Shown here piece after piece: positions 8,203-16,791 of a DNA stretch of 64,000 nucleotides. The first letter of the stretch is position 1; every line of letters begins with the position of its first letter. Under the pieces are notes generated by a model that worked only from the letters and a program-made list of their open reading frames with translations, did no database searches and was not told the DNA's origin. The translations under genes were made by a program, and so were the position numbers. The DNA is taken from contig NZ_SSXE01000012.1 of NCBI RefSeq assembly GCF_021699195.1, forward strand, positions 1 to 64,000, given 5' to 3'. The DNA comes from Nonomuraea sp. MG754425 (GTDB taxonomy: Bacteria; Actinomycetota; Actinomycetes; Streptosporangiales; Streptosporangiaceae).

Positions 8203-9858
8203 ATGAGTGACTACAGGAGTGGGCCGGTAGTCGATTCCGCGCAGGACCACCGTGCCGCCGCCACGCAGCCGGGCAGCCGGATGGCGCGCAGACAGGCCAC
8301 CGGGGCGACGCCGCCCCCGCCCGACGACCACCCGCCACGCGGCCACCGCTCCGGCGACGGCCCGAACGGCCAGGCCAAGATGCGGGTGCTGGCCTACGTC
8401 AGCATCGGGGTCACCGCGGTGATGGTCGCGGGCGCGCTGACCGCGTACACCGTCTACCGCGACGCCTTCAGCAACATCAACGAGAAGAGCGTCAAGGGCG
8501 ACATCATCAACCCGCGGCCCCCGGAGACGGGCGCGCTCAACGTGCTGCTCGTCGGCTCCGACACGCGGGCGGGCGAGGGCAACGCGAAGTACGGGCAGCA
8601 ACTCGCGCGGCAGGCCGACGCGGGCGGCAAGCGCACCGACACGATCATCCTCATGCACATCTCCCCCGACCGGGACAAGGCCCAGCTCATCAGCTTCCCC
8701 CGCGACTCGCTGGTGCAGATCCCGAAGTGCAAGAACGAGGCCACCAAGCAGGAGATGGCCCCGCGCCGGGACATGATCAACTCGGCGTACAGCTCCGGCG
8801 GCATCGCCTGCACGATGTCCACCATCGAGACCCTCACCGGCATCCGCGTCAACCACTTCGTCGAGGTGGACTTCAGCGGCTTCAAGAACATCGTGGACGC
8901 GCTCGACGGCATCGAGATCTGCCTGAAGACGGGCGTCAACGACAAGGCGTCCAAGCTGGTGCTGCCGGCCGGCAAGAGCCTGCTGGACGGCGAGAAGGCG
9001 CTCGGCTACGTGCGCCTGCGCAAGTACGGCGACGGCAGCGACATCCAGCGCATCAAGCGCCAGCAGATCTTCCTGAGCAAGGTCGTCGCCAAGGCCACCA
9101 GCAGCGAGCTGCTCACCGACGTGGGCCGACTGCGCGACTTCGTGGCGGCGGCGGGCCAGTCGGTCACGATGGACCCCGAGCTGGCCAACGACACCGAGCA
9201 GCTCATCCGGATCGCGATGAGCGCCAAGGAGATGACGGCCAACGGCGTGAAGTTCATCACGGTGCCCTGGGGCCCCGCCCCCGAAGACCCCAACAGGGTG
9301 GTCTGGAAGGAGCCGGACGCCACCGAGCTGTTCACCGCGATCAGGACCGACACCGAGGTCACGGCCGCGACGCCGAGCGCCAGCGCGGGCACCGGCACGA
9401 GCGCCAAGCCGAAGGCCAAGGTCAAGCCGGAGCAGGTCCGGGTCCAGGTGCTCAACGGCACCAAGACCGTGGGCAAGGCCCGCGAGGTCGCCGACGAGCT
9501 GGCCAAGCAGGGCTTCAACGTCGTCGGGCTGGGCAACTTCGAGGCGCCGGGCGGGGTGAGCCTGCCCAAGAGCGAGATCCACTACGCCAAGACGGTCGAG
9601 GCCGCCGCCGACCACGCCGTCGTGCTGGGCGCCTCGGTGCTGCCCAAGCCGCAGGCGGCCTCGGGCAAGGTGGCCGCGACCAACCCGCAGACGTACTCCT
9701 CGACCACCACGGCCGCGGCCGGAGCCGCCCCGAAGGGCACTCCGATCATCCAGCTCGTAGTCGGCGAGGACTTCGACTCGGTCAAGGTCACCAAGCTGCC
9801 CGACAGCGTCCAGCAGAACTCGCTCACCGCGTCCGAGCAGCGGAACGTGTGCACCTGA
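8203..9858 (+). CDS. LytR-CpsA-Psr (LCP) family ligase with LytR_C domain
   Basis: This 551-residue protein has a cytoplasmic N-terminus of about 60 residues, one signal-anchor helix (about 63-84), and an extracellular LCP domain (about 105-290). Catalytic-type residues are visible in LLVGSDTR, ISFPRDS and the GYVRLRKYGDGSDIQRIKRQ block. A C-terminal LytR_C domain (about 405-475, starting QVRVQVLNGTKTVGKA) follows an Ala/Lys-rich linker. LCP proteins transfer undecaprenyl-pyrophosphate-linked glycopolymers onto peptidoglycan on the outer face of the membrane. ATG 8203 is preferred over the upstream in-frame GTG at 8152; an AAGGAG lies about 16 nt upstream, so the choice is not firm. It is one of two LCP genes bracketing the polymer cluster. 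Confidence 0.9.
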   Translation: MSDYRSGPVVDSAQDHRAAATQPGSRMARRQATGATPPPPDDHPPRGHRSGDGPNGQAKMRVLAYVSIGVTAVMVAGALTAYTVYRDAFSNINEKSVKGDIINPRPPETGALNVLLVGSDTRAGEGNAKYGQQLARQADAGGKRTDTIILMHISPDRDKAQLISFPRDSLVQIPKCKNEATKQEMAPRRDMINSAYSSGGIACTMSTIETLTGIRVNHFVEVDFSGFKNIVDALDGIEICLKTGVNDKASKLVLPAGKSLLDGEKALGYVRLRKYGDGSDIQRIKRQQIFLSKVVAKATSSELLTDVGRLRDFVAAAGQSVTMDPELANDTEQLIRIAMSAKEMTANGVKFITVPWGPAPEDPNRVVWKEPDATELFTAIRTDTEVTAATPSASAGTGTSAKPKAKVKPEQVRVQVLNGTKTVGKAREVADELAKQGFNVVGLGNFEAPGGVSLPKSEIHYAKTVEAAADHAVVLGASVLPKPQAASGKVAATNPQTYSSTTTAAAGAAPKGTPIIQLVVGEDFDSVKVTKLPDSVQQNSLTASEQRNVCT

Positions 9859-10034
9859 GGCTCCGAATTCCCTGTGTAACCGGGCGTTCTGCGTCACTGC
9901 AAGAGACAGCGCCCGCGAAGCGGGATAGTGTGTCGTGGGTTGGCGGCGCAGCGCGACACGGAGCCGAAAGGGTGTTCCTGATCCCGTTGTCGTCGCGGTT
10001 CCCCGGCCCCGAGTGAAGCTGAGCGACTCTCCCT

Positions 10035-11267
10035 GTGTCTGACACCAGATCCTCCCCATCGGCCACGCCCCAGCGGAGCCCCGAGGAGCAAGGGCCCGCC
10101 AACACAGGAGCTCGCTGGCCGCTGCCGGAAGAGGCGTTCTGGAGCGAGTCCACCGACCCGCACGGCGCCGCCCCCGGCGACCGCACGGCGCCGCAGGCGG
10201 CGGTGACCGAGGCGCCGAAGTCCGGTGAGCGCGCCCAGGAACGGCAGGAGCCGCAGCCGGAGCCGGCCAAGCAGCGCAAGCGCGATCCGTTCCTCGACAA
10301 CGTCAAGTTCATCCTGATCGCGCTGGTGCCGGTCGGGCACTCGCTGGTGCCGACCCTGGCCGCCGACTCGGCGCGGGCGGCCTACATCTTCATCTACGTC
10401 TTCCACATGCCGCTGTTCGTGGTGGTCAGCGGCTACCTGTCCAGGAATTTCTGGAACTCCAACGCGAAGACCAACAAGCTGGTCGACACGTTCCTCGTGC
10501 CGTACGTGATCGTCGAGGTCGGTTACGCCGCGCTCCGCACCGCCCTCGGGCAGAAGTGGAGCCTGACGATCATCGACCCGGCCTGGCTCAACTGGTACCT
10601 GCTGGCGCTGCTGTTCTGGCGGTTGTCCACGCCGGTGTGGAAGCGGATGAAGTATCCCGTCCCGGTGGCGATCGCCATCTACCTGTTCGCCGGGTTCTCC
10701 CAGATCTCGGGCGACTTCAGCATGGACCGCTTCTTCGGCCTGCTGCCCTTCTTCGTGATCGGCCTGGTGCTGCAGCCCGAGCACTTCGAGCTGCTCAACC
10801 GGCGGTGGATCAAGATCGTGTCGGGGGTCGTCGTGCTCTGCGCGGCGGCCGTGGCGATCCTCATCGCGCCCTGGGCCAAGCTGGGCCCGTTCTACTACAA
10901 GAACAGCTACCAGGACCTCGGCCTGTCCTGGTACATGGGCCTCGGCCTGCGCGTCGGGCTGCTGGTGTGCGCGCTGGCCATGTGCGTCGCCGTGCTGGCG
11001 CTGGTGCCCAGGCGCGAGACGTGGTACACCGACCTCGGCACCCGCACGCTGTACTGCTACCTGCTGCACGGCGTCCCGGTGCTGATCGCCAAGGAGATGG
11101 GCTGGCTGTCGTTCCCGTGGCTGTACGGGCCGCTGGGCGTGCTGGCGATCAGCGCGAGCTGCTTCGCGCTGGCGATCATCCTGTGCCTGCCGGAGACCCG
11201 CACCGTCTTCAAGTGGGTGCTGGAGCCCCGCCTCATCTGGCTCTATCGTCGCCCCTCCCGAAGTTAA
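10035..11267 (+). CDS. Acyltransferase-3 family membrane protein (fucose 4-O-acetylase-like)
   Basis: This 410-residue protein has about 85 hydrophilic residues at the N-terminus and then about ten membrane helices. The first helix contains NVKFILIALVPVGHSL, with the conserved histidine used by the acyltransferase-3 fold (PF01757), and VFHMPLFVVVSGYLSR follows, as in the COG3594 O-acetylase branch. Such enzymes move an acetyl group from cytosolic acetyl-CoA to surface sugars or lipids. The start is GTG at 10035, after a 176-bp intergenic region. Its position between an LCP ligase and a glycosyltransferase suggests it decorates the surface polymer; the substrate is unknown. Confidence 0.87.
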   Translation: MSDTRSSPSATPQRSPEEQGPANTGARWPLPEEAFWSESTDPHGAAPGDRTAPQAAVTEAPKSGERAQERQEPQPEPAKQRKRDPFLDNVKFILIALVPVGHSLVPTLAADSARAAYIFIYVFHMPLFVVVSGYLSRNFWNSNAKTNKLVDTFLVPYVIVEVGYAALRTALGQKWSLTIIDPAWLNWYLLALLFWRLSTPVWKRMKYPVPVAIAIYLFAGFSQISGDFSMDRFFGLLPFFVIGLVLQPEHFELLNRRWIKIVSGVVVLCAAAVAILIAPWAKLGPFYYKNSYQDLGLSWYMGLGLRVGLLVCALAMCVAVLALVPRRETWYTDLGTRTLYCYLLHGVPVLIAKEMGWLSFPWLYGPLGVLAISASCFALAIILCLPETRTVFKWVLEPRLIWLYRRPSRS

Positions 11268-11323
11268 GCAGCCGTTCCACCCGCATTAACGCCTTTGACC
11301 TGGTGAGCGCTCAGCATCGACAC

Positions 11324-12286
11324 ATGCGCGCATGTGTCGCCACGACCGTCCACCATCCCGAGGACGCCCGGATCATGCACCGGCAGATCCGGGCGCTGCT
11401 CGACGCGGGCCACGAGGTGACCTACGTCGCGCCCTTCACCTATTTCAACGTGACCCCCGCCATGGGCCTGACCGCGATCGACGTCGGGCATCTGGCCACG
11501 TCCGGCCGGGCGCGCAGCGCGCTCAGGCGTGGCGTGCGGGGCGCGGACCTGCTGATCGTGCACGAGCAACGGCTGCTGAGCGCCCTGCCCCACCGGCGCC
11601 CCCGGGTCGTCTGGGACGTCCGCGAGCAGGTCACCGCCCGGCGGCTCGCCCGCGCCGAACGGCGTCACCAGGTGATCACGCCGGCCGTGGTCCCGGAGGC
11701 GACCCTGGTGTCGCCCGGTCCTCCGCCTCCCGGGGACACCAGGGTCGTGCACATCGGCCGCCTGTCGGCCAATCGCGGCGTGACCGAGCTGATCGGGCTG
11801 GCCGAGCGGCTGGTGCCGCACGGCGTCCGGCTCGACCTGATCGGCGCCGCGGCCCGCGACGTGCGGCCGCTGCTGCGCGACGCCCAGCGGGTGGGCCTGC
11901 TCGACTGGTTCGGGTACGTGCCGAACCGACACGCCCTGCGGATGGCCGAGGGCGCGCTGGCCGGGCTGTCCCTGGCGGGCGACACGGTGCGGACCGCACC
12001 CACGAAGATCATGGACTACATGGGCAGGGGGCTGCCGGTGATCACCACCCCGCAGGGCGCCTCGCTGGTCGAGAGCGCCGGGTGCGGGCTCGTGGTGCCG
12101 CTGGACGTGGACGCGGTGCTGAACGCCGTCCTGGATCTGAAGGACGACCCGGCGCGGCGGGCGCGGCTCGGCGAGCTGGGGCACGCGCAGGCGCGACTGC
12201 GCCACCACTGGCCGGATCACGCCGCGGAGTTCGTGCGCCGGGCCGAGTCGTGGGCCGGCGTGCGCACGCACGCGCTGGCCGTCTGA
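11324..12286 (+). CDS. GT4-like glycosyltransferase
   Basis: This 320-residue GT-B enzyme begins MRACVATTVHHPEDARI. The second domain shows VVHIGRLSANRGVTELIGLA, a donor-binding loop LRDAQRVGLLDWFGYVPN, and KIMDYMGRGLPVITTPQGA, which holds the GT4-type C-terminal site. It is shorter than most GT4 enzymes (350-400 residues), mainly in the N-domain. ATG 11324 is chosen; GTG 11303 is in frame and would add seven residues. It lies 56 bp after the acyltransferase-3 gene on the same strand and is probably co-transcribed with it. Sugar donor and acceptor cannot be assigned. Confidence 0.85.
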   Translation: MRACVATTVHHPEDARIMHRQIRALLDAGHEVTYVAPFTYFNVTPAMGLTAIDVGHLATSGRARSALRRGVRGADLLIVHEQRLLSALPHRRPRVVWDVREQVTARRLARAERRHQVITPAVVPEATLVSPGPPPPGDTRVVHIGRLSANRGVTELIGLAERLVPHGVRLDLIGAAARDVRPLLRDAQRVGLLDWFGYVPNRHALRMAEGALAGLSLAGDTVRTAPTKIMDYMGRGLPVITTPQGASLVESAGCGLVVPLDVDAVLNAVLDLKDDPARRARLGELGHAQARLRHHWPDHAAEFVRRAESWAGVRTHALAV

Positions 12287-12357
12287 GGACGGTACGGACC
12301 GAAGACGGCACCCGGGCGGGAATGGCCACGCGGCTCGCGGGTTGATGTACTTGGCTC

Positions 12358-13071
12358 ATGGCATCGCATCTGATCCAGGGCCGGACTGTGGGCATGCCCG
12401 TACGGGTGAGGGACGCCGAGGTGTGCAGCGTCCTCTACCCGGTGCGCGCCGACGCCGCCAGGGCGGTGATCGCGTACTCGGGGCTCGACGTGGCCGAGGT
12501 GCTGCCCGGCAAGGCCGTCTGCGTGCTGCTGTTCGTCGACTACCGCGACGGCGACCTCGACACCTACCACGAGTTCGGCATGGCCTTCCTCGTGCGCCCG
12601 CCGGGCTCGTCGGGCTCCATGGGGCCGGCCGAGCTGCGCCGGGCCGGGGTGTTCGTGCACTGGCTGCCGGTCGACCAGCAGTTCACGCTGGAGGCCGGGC
12701 GCACGTTGTGGGGGTTCCCGAAGGAGCTGGCCGACATCGAGTTGCGGCTGTCGTCGCCGTACAAGAGGTGCATCCTGCGCAAGGACGGGCGGCTCGTGCT
12801 CGACCTGCTGATCAAGCCGGGTGTGCCGGTGCCGGGCGGCGCGGCGATGGCGCCGCTCGACGCCTACACGCATCGCGACGGGGTCACGCGGCGTGTCCCC
12901 TGGTCCGTACGCGCCAGGGGAGCCCGGGTCCGGCCCGGCGGCGCGCTGATCCGCCTGGGCAACCATCCCATCGCCAAGGAGCTGAGCGAGCTGGGCCTGC
13001 CCAAGCGGGCGCTGTTCAGCACGACGATCTCGCACGCCGAGATGATCTTCGGCGAGGCCCGCGAGACATGA
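12358..13071 (+). CDS. Acetoacetate decarboxylase-family protein
   Basis: This 237-residue protein matches the ADC superfamily (PF06314) over its full length. The Schiff-base lysine is K122 in WGFPKELADIE, aligning with the PKK active-site region of clostridial acetoacetate decarboxylase. The residue after it is Glu rather than the second Lys that lowers the pKa of the catalytic lysine in true decarboxylases. Members with this change have been linked to aldolase-dehydratase or other non-decarboxylase activities, so the reaction is uncertain. The gene ends in a strong palindrome shared with the convergent GT2 gene. It seems unrelated to the flanking glycosylation genes. Confidence 0.85.
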   Translation: MASHLIQGRTVGMPVRVRDAEVCSVLYPVRADAARAVIAYSGLDVAEVLPGKAVCVLLFVDYRDGDLDTYHEFGMAFLVRPPGSSGSMGPAELRRAGVFVHWLPVDQQFTLEAGRTLWGFPKELADIELRLSSPYKRCILRKDGRLVLDLLIKPGVPVPGGAAMAPLDAYTHRDGVTRRVPWSVRARGARVRPGGALIRLGNHPIAKELSELGLPKRALFSTTISHAEMIFGEARET

Positions 13072-13095
13072 CCGCGGGCCGGACGTCCGGCGCGG
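13072..13095. terminator. Bidirectional stem-loop between convergent genes
   Basis: The 25 bp between the stop of the ADC-family gene (+) and the stop of the GT2 gene (-) are almost entirely one palindrome. The core GCCGGACGTCCGGC is a perfect 14-bp palindrome, extended by CCGC/GCGG arms with one bulged base. There is no T-tract, as is usual in high-GC actinomycetes. Confidence 0.6.
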
Positions 13096-13096
13096 C

Positions 13097-14011
13097 TCAG
13101 ACGATGGGCGGGCGGCCCAGCTTGACCATCCGCCAGGCCGTGCGCCAGGCCATCGGGCGGCGCTCGCCGGCCGAGGTGCGCAGGCCCTCGAAGAAACCGG
13201 AGAACCACGCCTTCAGCGCGCCCATCGCCCCGCGCTCGCGGATCACGGTGAGCACGACCCAGTTGGTCAGGTAGAGCACCGCCAGCGGCCACGGCAGGTT
13301 GCGCCGGGCCAGCCAGACCCGGTTGCGCGCGTTGAGCCGGTGGAACTCGGTGTGCCTGGTCGGCGGCACCTGCGGGTGGTACATCACCGTCTCGGCGTCG
13401 TACTCGATCCGGTAGCCCTCGCCGAGCAGCCGCCAGGCGAGGTCGGTCTCCTCGTGCGCGTAGAAGAACCGCTCGGGAAGACCGCCCACCTGGAGGAAGG
13501 CCGAACGCCTGATCGCCGACGCGCCGCCGAGGAACGTGGTGACCGGCGAGGAGCGCTGCGGGTCGCCGGCGCGCAGGCGCGGCACGTGGCGGCGCTGGCT
13601 GCCGCTCCCCTCGGGGTCCATGATGCGGAAGGAGATCACGGCCAGGTCGGGCTCGGTGGCGAACCGGTCGCGTACGTGCGCCACGACCTTCGGGCTGGCG
13701 TACCAGCCGTCGTCGTCGAGGAACAGCACGACATCGCCCGAGCACTCCTCCACGCCCCGGTTACGGCCGGCGGGGATGCCCGTGTTCTGGTCGAGCCGGA
13801 TCGCTTTCACGACCGCGGCCGACCCCTCGGGTGGCGTCGCCGACACCTGGGGCACGTCGGCACCGTTGCCTACGATCACCACCTCGACGTCGCCGTCGAC
13901 CTGGTTCAGCGCGGACTCGACCGCCCGGTTCAGCTCCGCGACCCGGTTGCCCATGGTGAGGATGACGCACGAGATCTTCAACGCATCACTGTCCTGACGC
14001 GTCGAGAACAC
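13097..14011 (-). CDS. GT2 glycosyltransferase (rhamnosyltransferase-like)
   Basis: This 304-residue protein has a GT-A domain with ISCVILTMGNR, an N-terminal substrate loop ending NTGIPAGRNRGV, the metal motif LFLDDDGWY and the C-terminal acceptor motif FFYAHEETDLAWRL, all typical of GT2 rhamnosyl or galactofuranosyl transferases. A hydrophobic stretch near residue 250 may associate with the membrane. It starts at GTG 14011, with no closer alternative before the domain. It follows the CDP-alcohol transferase gene in the same direction, after a 155-bp gap that may hold its own promoter. It is likely to add a sugar to the polymer built by the neighbouring genes; specificity is not readable. 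Confidence 0.87.
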   Translation of the reverse strand: MFSTRQDSDALKISCVILTMGNRVAELNRAVESALNQVDGDVEVVIVGNGADVPQVSATPPEGSAAVVKAIRLDQNTGIPAGRNRGVEECSGDVVLFLDDDGWYASPKVVAHVRDRFATEPDLAVISFRIMDPEGSGSQRRHVPRLRAGDPQRSSPVTTFLGGASAIRRSAFLQVGGLPERFFYAHEETDLAWRLLGEGYRIEYDAETVMYHPQVPPTRHTEFHRLNARNRVWLARRNLPWPLAVLYLTNWVVLTVIRERGAMGALKAWFSGFFEGLRTSAGERRPMAWRTAWRMVKLGRPPIV

Positions 14012-14166
14012 GAGCGGAGCATTCTTTCATGATCACCGAGTCTGCTGGTCTGCATGGTCTGGAATGGTGAAGCTAAGCGTATCGGAACCCGCAGTGAACC
14101 CCCACCGAACGGCGGACGTCCGATCAATACGACGGACGGGAGGCCCGCTCGGTTCCAGGCCCGAGT

Positions 14167-14934
14167 TCACGCGAGCCGCCTCGACGCCATGATGCTGATC
14201 AGATGCAGCACGGTCTGCAGCGCGGCGGCGGCCAGACAGGCCACCACGAGCACCCGCGTGGCCGTGAGGTCGCCGACGATCAGGTCGATCACCGCGGCCA
14301 CCACGGCGAGCAGCGACAGTTCGATCGGCTGCACGATCCGGTGGAACCGCGTCGCCGCCAGCACCCGCCGCCCCAGCCCAAGCAGCCCGGAGCGGAACTG
14401 CACGGCCGACGCCTCGCTCGAGGCCGCCAGCCCGCCCTTGGCCCTGGCCACCTCCACCAGGTCGCTCTCCGCCTTGATGAGGATGGCGCCGAGCGCGGCG
14501 GCGAAGCCGAACACGGTGTACCAGTCGGGCAGCACGGCCGAGGCCCGCCAGCCCAGCCCGGCCAGCACCGCGGCCTCGGCGAAGTACGCGCCCACCCGGT
14601 CGAGGTAGACGCCGGCCAGGGACGTCTTGCCCGTCCAGCGGGCCAGCTCGCCGTCGGAGCAGTCGAGCAACAGGTAGACCTGGATCAGCAGGGCGGCCAG
14701 CACGGCCGCCCACAGCCCCGGCAGCGCCAGCGCGAAGCCGGCCGCGACCCCCGCCACGGTCATGACCCAGGTGAGCTGGTTGGGCGTGACCGAGGTCTTG
14801 GTGAACAGCCAGGTGACGTAGATCGACAGGCGGCGCATGTAGAGCACGCCCGCCCAGTGCTCGCCGTTCCTGCGCTCCAGATGGCCCGGGGGCTGGGCCA
14901 CCTGCCGCAGCTCAGCTACCGAAGGCCCGGACAT
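14167..14934 (-). CDS. CDP-alcohol phosphotransferase with altered fourth Asp
   Basis: This 255-residue membrane protein belongs to the class I CDP-alcohol phosphatidyltransferase family (PF01066). The signature D-x2-DG-x2-AR-x8-G-x3-D-x3-D is present as DCSDGELAR, then G and D, but the last aspartate (proposed general base in solved structures) is alanine (DRVGA). Four or more further helices follow. Family members transfer a phospho-alcohol from CDP to a hydroxyl acceptor in the membrane. The start overlaps the dehydrogenase gene by 23 nt, indicating coupling. The missing Asp may be a subfamily trait with a different catalytic arrangement, or it may mean reduced activity. Its donor might be the CDP-polyol made by the LicC-like enzyme two genes upstream. 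Confidence 0.85.
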   Translation of the reverse strand: MSGPSVAELRQVAQPPGHLERRNGEHWAGVLYMRRLSIYVTWLFTKTSVTPNQLTWVMTVAGVAAGFALALPGLWAAVLAALLIQVYLLLDCSDGELARWTGKTSLAGVYLDRVGAYFAEAAVLAGLGWRASAVLPDWYTVFGFAAALGAILIKAESDLVEVARAKGGLAASSEASAVQFRSGLLGLGRRVLAATRFHRIVQPIELSLLAVVAAVIDLIVGDLTATRVLVVACLAAAALQTVLHLISIMASRRLA

Positions 14935-15970
14935 AGTCCCCCACCCGATCGCGGATCTCCGAGTCCTGCATGCGCAGGTGCTCCAGGATCGTGTAACGGC
15001 CGGGACGGGTGGCCGGGGCCAGCGCCACGACCTCGGCGAACTGCTCGCTGGTCAGCCCGATGTCGCCGGGCACGACCGGGAGCTGGTGCCTGCGCAGGCA
15101 GTCGACGACCTGCTTGACGCGGGCCGTGTCGTCGCGCAGGAAGAAGCAGAAGGCGGCGCCGATGCCGGCGAGCTCGCCGTGGTTGGAGGTGCCGGGGAAG
15201 AGCTGGTCCACGGCATGAAGGATCTCATGATCGCCACCGCTCGCGGGCCGGGACGACCCGGCGACCACCATCGACATGCCGGACAGGATCAGCGATTCGG
15301 CCAGCACGGTCAGGAACGCGTCGGACTCGATGGAGTCGGAGCGCCCGACGAGCGCCTCGGCGGCCGTGCGCGACATCGAGCAGGCCAGCCCGTCGATGGG
15401 CTCGCCACGCTCGACGTTGCCGAGCTGCCAGTCCTCGATCGCCGACAGGTTGCTGACGACGTCGCCCACACCGGCCCTGACCAGCGACTCGGGCGCGTTG
15501 TGCACGAAGTCGAGGTCGACCAGGATGGCCAGCGGCATCGGCACGCCGAACGAGCCCTTGCCGCCCTCGTAGATCAGTGAGGCGGTGGGCGAGCAGATGC
15601 CGTCGTGGGAGAGGTTGGTGGCCACCGCGACCATGGGGATGCCCGCCAGCGAAGCGGCGTACTTGGTCACGTCGATCGTCTTGCCGCCGCCGACGCCCAC
15701 GACCACCTCATAGGCCGCCTTGCGCAGGTCGGCGCCGAGCGAGACGGCCGCGTCGACCGTCCCGTCGGCCACCCTGAACACCTCTGCCTCGCCCAGCGTG
15801 GGCGCGATGAGGCTCTCGATGTGGTCGCCCTGGCCGAGACCGACGGCGACCGCGACCCTGCCGGAGGTCGCCACCCGGCTGTCGGCCAGCAGGGCGCCGA
15901 GCTGTGCCACCGCGCCGCGCCTGACGTCCATGGTCAGCGGCGCCGGCAGCATCCTCGCTAGAAGCGGCAT
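14912..15970 (-). CDS. sn-Glycerol-1-phosphate dehydrogenase-like (AraM/EgsA family)
   Basis: This 352-residue protein has the iron/zinc-dependent dehydrogenase fold. The NAD(P)-binding loop is GVGGGKTIDVTKY (about residues 93-105), and NLSHDGICSPTAS (about 119-131) is the hallmark of glycerol-1-phosphate dehydrogenases. Metal-ligand histidines appear in GGDHEILHAVD and TSNHGELAGIG, with an upstream Asp. The family reduces dihydroxyacetone phosphate to sn-glycerol-1-phosphate, the archaeal stereoisomer, which is uncommon in bacteria outside AraM/PcrB-type systems. ATG 15970 follows a GAGGGGG ribosome-binding site. It lies 10 bp after the LicC-like gene and overlaps the CDP-alcohol transferase gene, so the three form one transcription unit. 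Another polyol phosphate as product is possible. Confidence 0.85.
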   Translation of the reverse strand: MPLLARMLPAPLTMDVRRGAVAQLGALLADSRVATSGRVAVAVGLGQGDHIESLIAPTLGEAEVFRVADGTVDAAVSLGADLRKAAYEVVVGVGGGKTIDVTKYAASLAGIPMVAVATNLSHDGICSPTASLIYEGGKGSFGVPMPLAILVDLDFVHNAPESLVRAGVGDVVSNLSAIEDWQLGNVERGEPIDGLACSMSRTAAEALVGRSDSIESDAFLTVLAESLILSGMSMVVAGSSRPASGGDHEILHAVDQLFPGTSNHGELAGIGAAFCFFLRDDTARVKQVVDCLRRHQLPVVPGDIGLTSEQFAEVVALAPATRPGRYTILEHLRMQDSEIRDRVGDYVRAFGS

Positions 15971-15980
15971 CCGCGCCCCC

Positions 15981-16715
15981 TCAGTAGTGAACGGCTATGG
16001 CACGGGCCTTGGCCAGGTCGTCGTGGTTGTCCACCTCGACCCAGTCGACCGCTCCGATGGGCGCGGCGTGGATGAGCTCGCCGCGCTCGACCATCTCCTG
16101 GTAACCGTCCTCGTAGTAGAGCTGCGGGTCACGCTCGAACGTGGTCTTGAGCGCGTCGGCCAGCCGCTCGCCCGCGCCCGGCCTGATGAGGGTGGCGCCG
16201 ATGTACTCGCCGTAGGCCGTGGCCGGGTCCATGAGCTTGGTGATGCGGCGCAGCGAGCCCTCGGGCGAGAGGATGACCTTCATCTCCTCGTCGGCGAGCT
16301 GCTTGACGTCGTCGACGGCCAGCAGGATGTCGCTGGTCTCGGGGGCGGACAGCAGCGTCTTCTCGACCGAGACCGGGTGCACGGTGTCACCGTTGACCAG
16401 CAGCGCGCCCTGGGAGAAGTAGTCGCGCGCGCACCACAGGGAGTAGGCGTTGTTCCACTCCTCCGCCTTGTCGTTGTGCACGAGGGTGAGCTTGACGCCG
16501 TGCCGCTCCTCCAGGGCGTCCTTGCGCTCGTGTACGGCCTGCGCCGCGTAACCGACGACGACCACGACCTCCCGCAGGCCCACCTCGGCGAAATTGCGCA
16601 GCGAGATGTCCATGATCGTGGTTTCGCCGTCGACCGGCACGAGCGCCTTGGGCAGCGTGTCGGTGTACGGCCGCAGGCGTCGTCCGGCCCCAGCGGCCAG
16701 AACCATTCCCAGCAA
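15981..16715 (-). CDS. LicC-like sugar-phosphate/phosphocholine cytidylyltransferase family protein
   Basis: This 244-residue nucleotidyltransferase opens MVLAAGAGRRLRPYTDTLPKALVPV, the NTP-transferase loop with its arginine and lysine. Downstream are VVVVGYAAQ, the metal Asp in LLVNGDTVHP, and WVEVDNHDDLAKA near the C-terminus. The order and length match the phosphocholine cytidylyltransferase (LicC) branch; the alcohol phosphate cannot be fixed from sequence. I use TTG 16715 because GAGGAG lies six bases before it; ATG 16706 would remove three residues. It sits directly before the glycerol-1-phosphate dehydrogenase gene, so CDP-glycerol from glycerol-1-phosphate is an attractive but unproved product. 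Confidence 0.85.
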   Translation of the reverse strand: MLGMVLAAGAGRRLRPYTDTLPKALVPVDGETTIMDISLRNFAEVGLREVVVVVGYAAQAVHERKDALEERHGVKLTLVHNDKAEEWNNAYSLWCARDYFSQGALLVNGDTVHPVSVEKTLLSAPETSDILLAVDDVKQLADEEMKVILSPEGSLRRITKLMDPATAYGEYIGATLIRPGAGERLADALKTTFERDPQLYYEDGYQEMVERGELIHAAPIGAVDWVEVDNHDDLAKARAIAVHY

Positions 16716-16791
16716 CGTGCACTCCTCAGTCGAGCATGACTCCGATGGCCAAAGAGTATTCGTCTTTGGACCCCGTGCGGGTAATCCGGCG

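Noticed and set aside
8116-10059. A 647-codon frame on the - strand opposite the LCP gene
   Set aside because: The opposite strand encodes a complete LCP protein with signal anchor and catalytic motifs; the frame is Arg/Val/Gly/Leu-rich low complexity, as expected of the complement of GC-rich codons.
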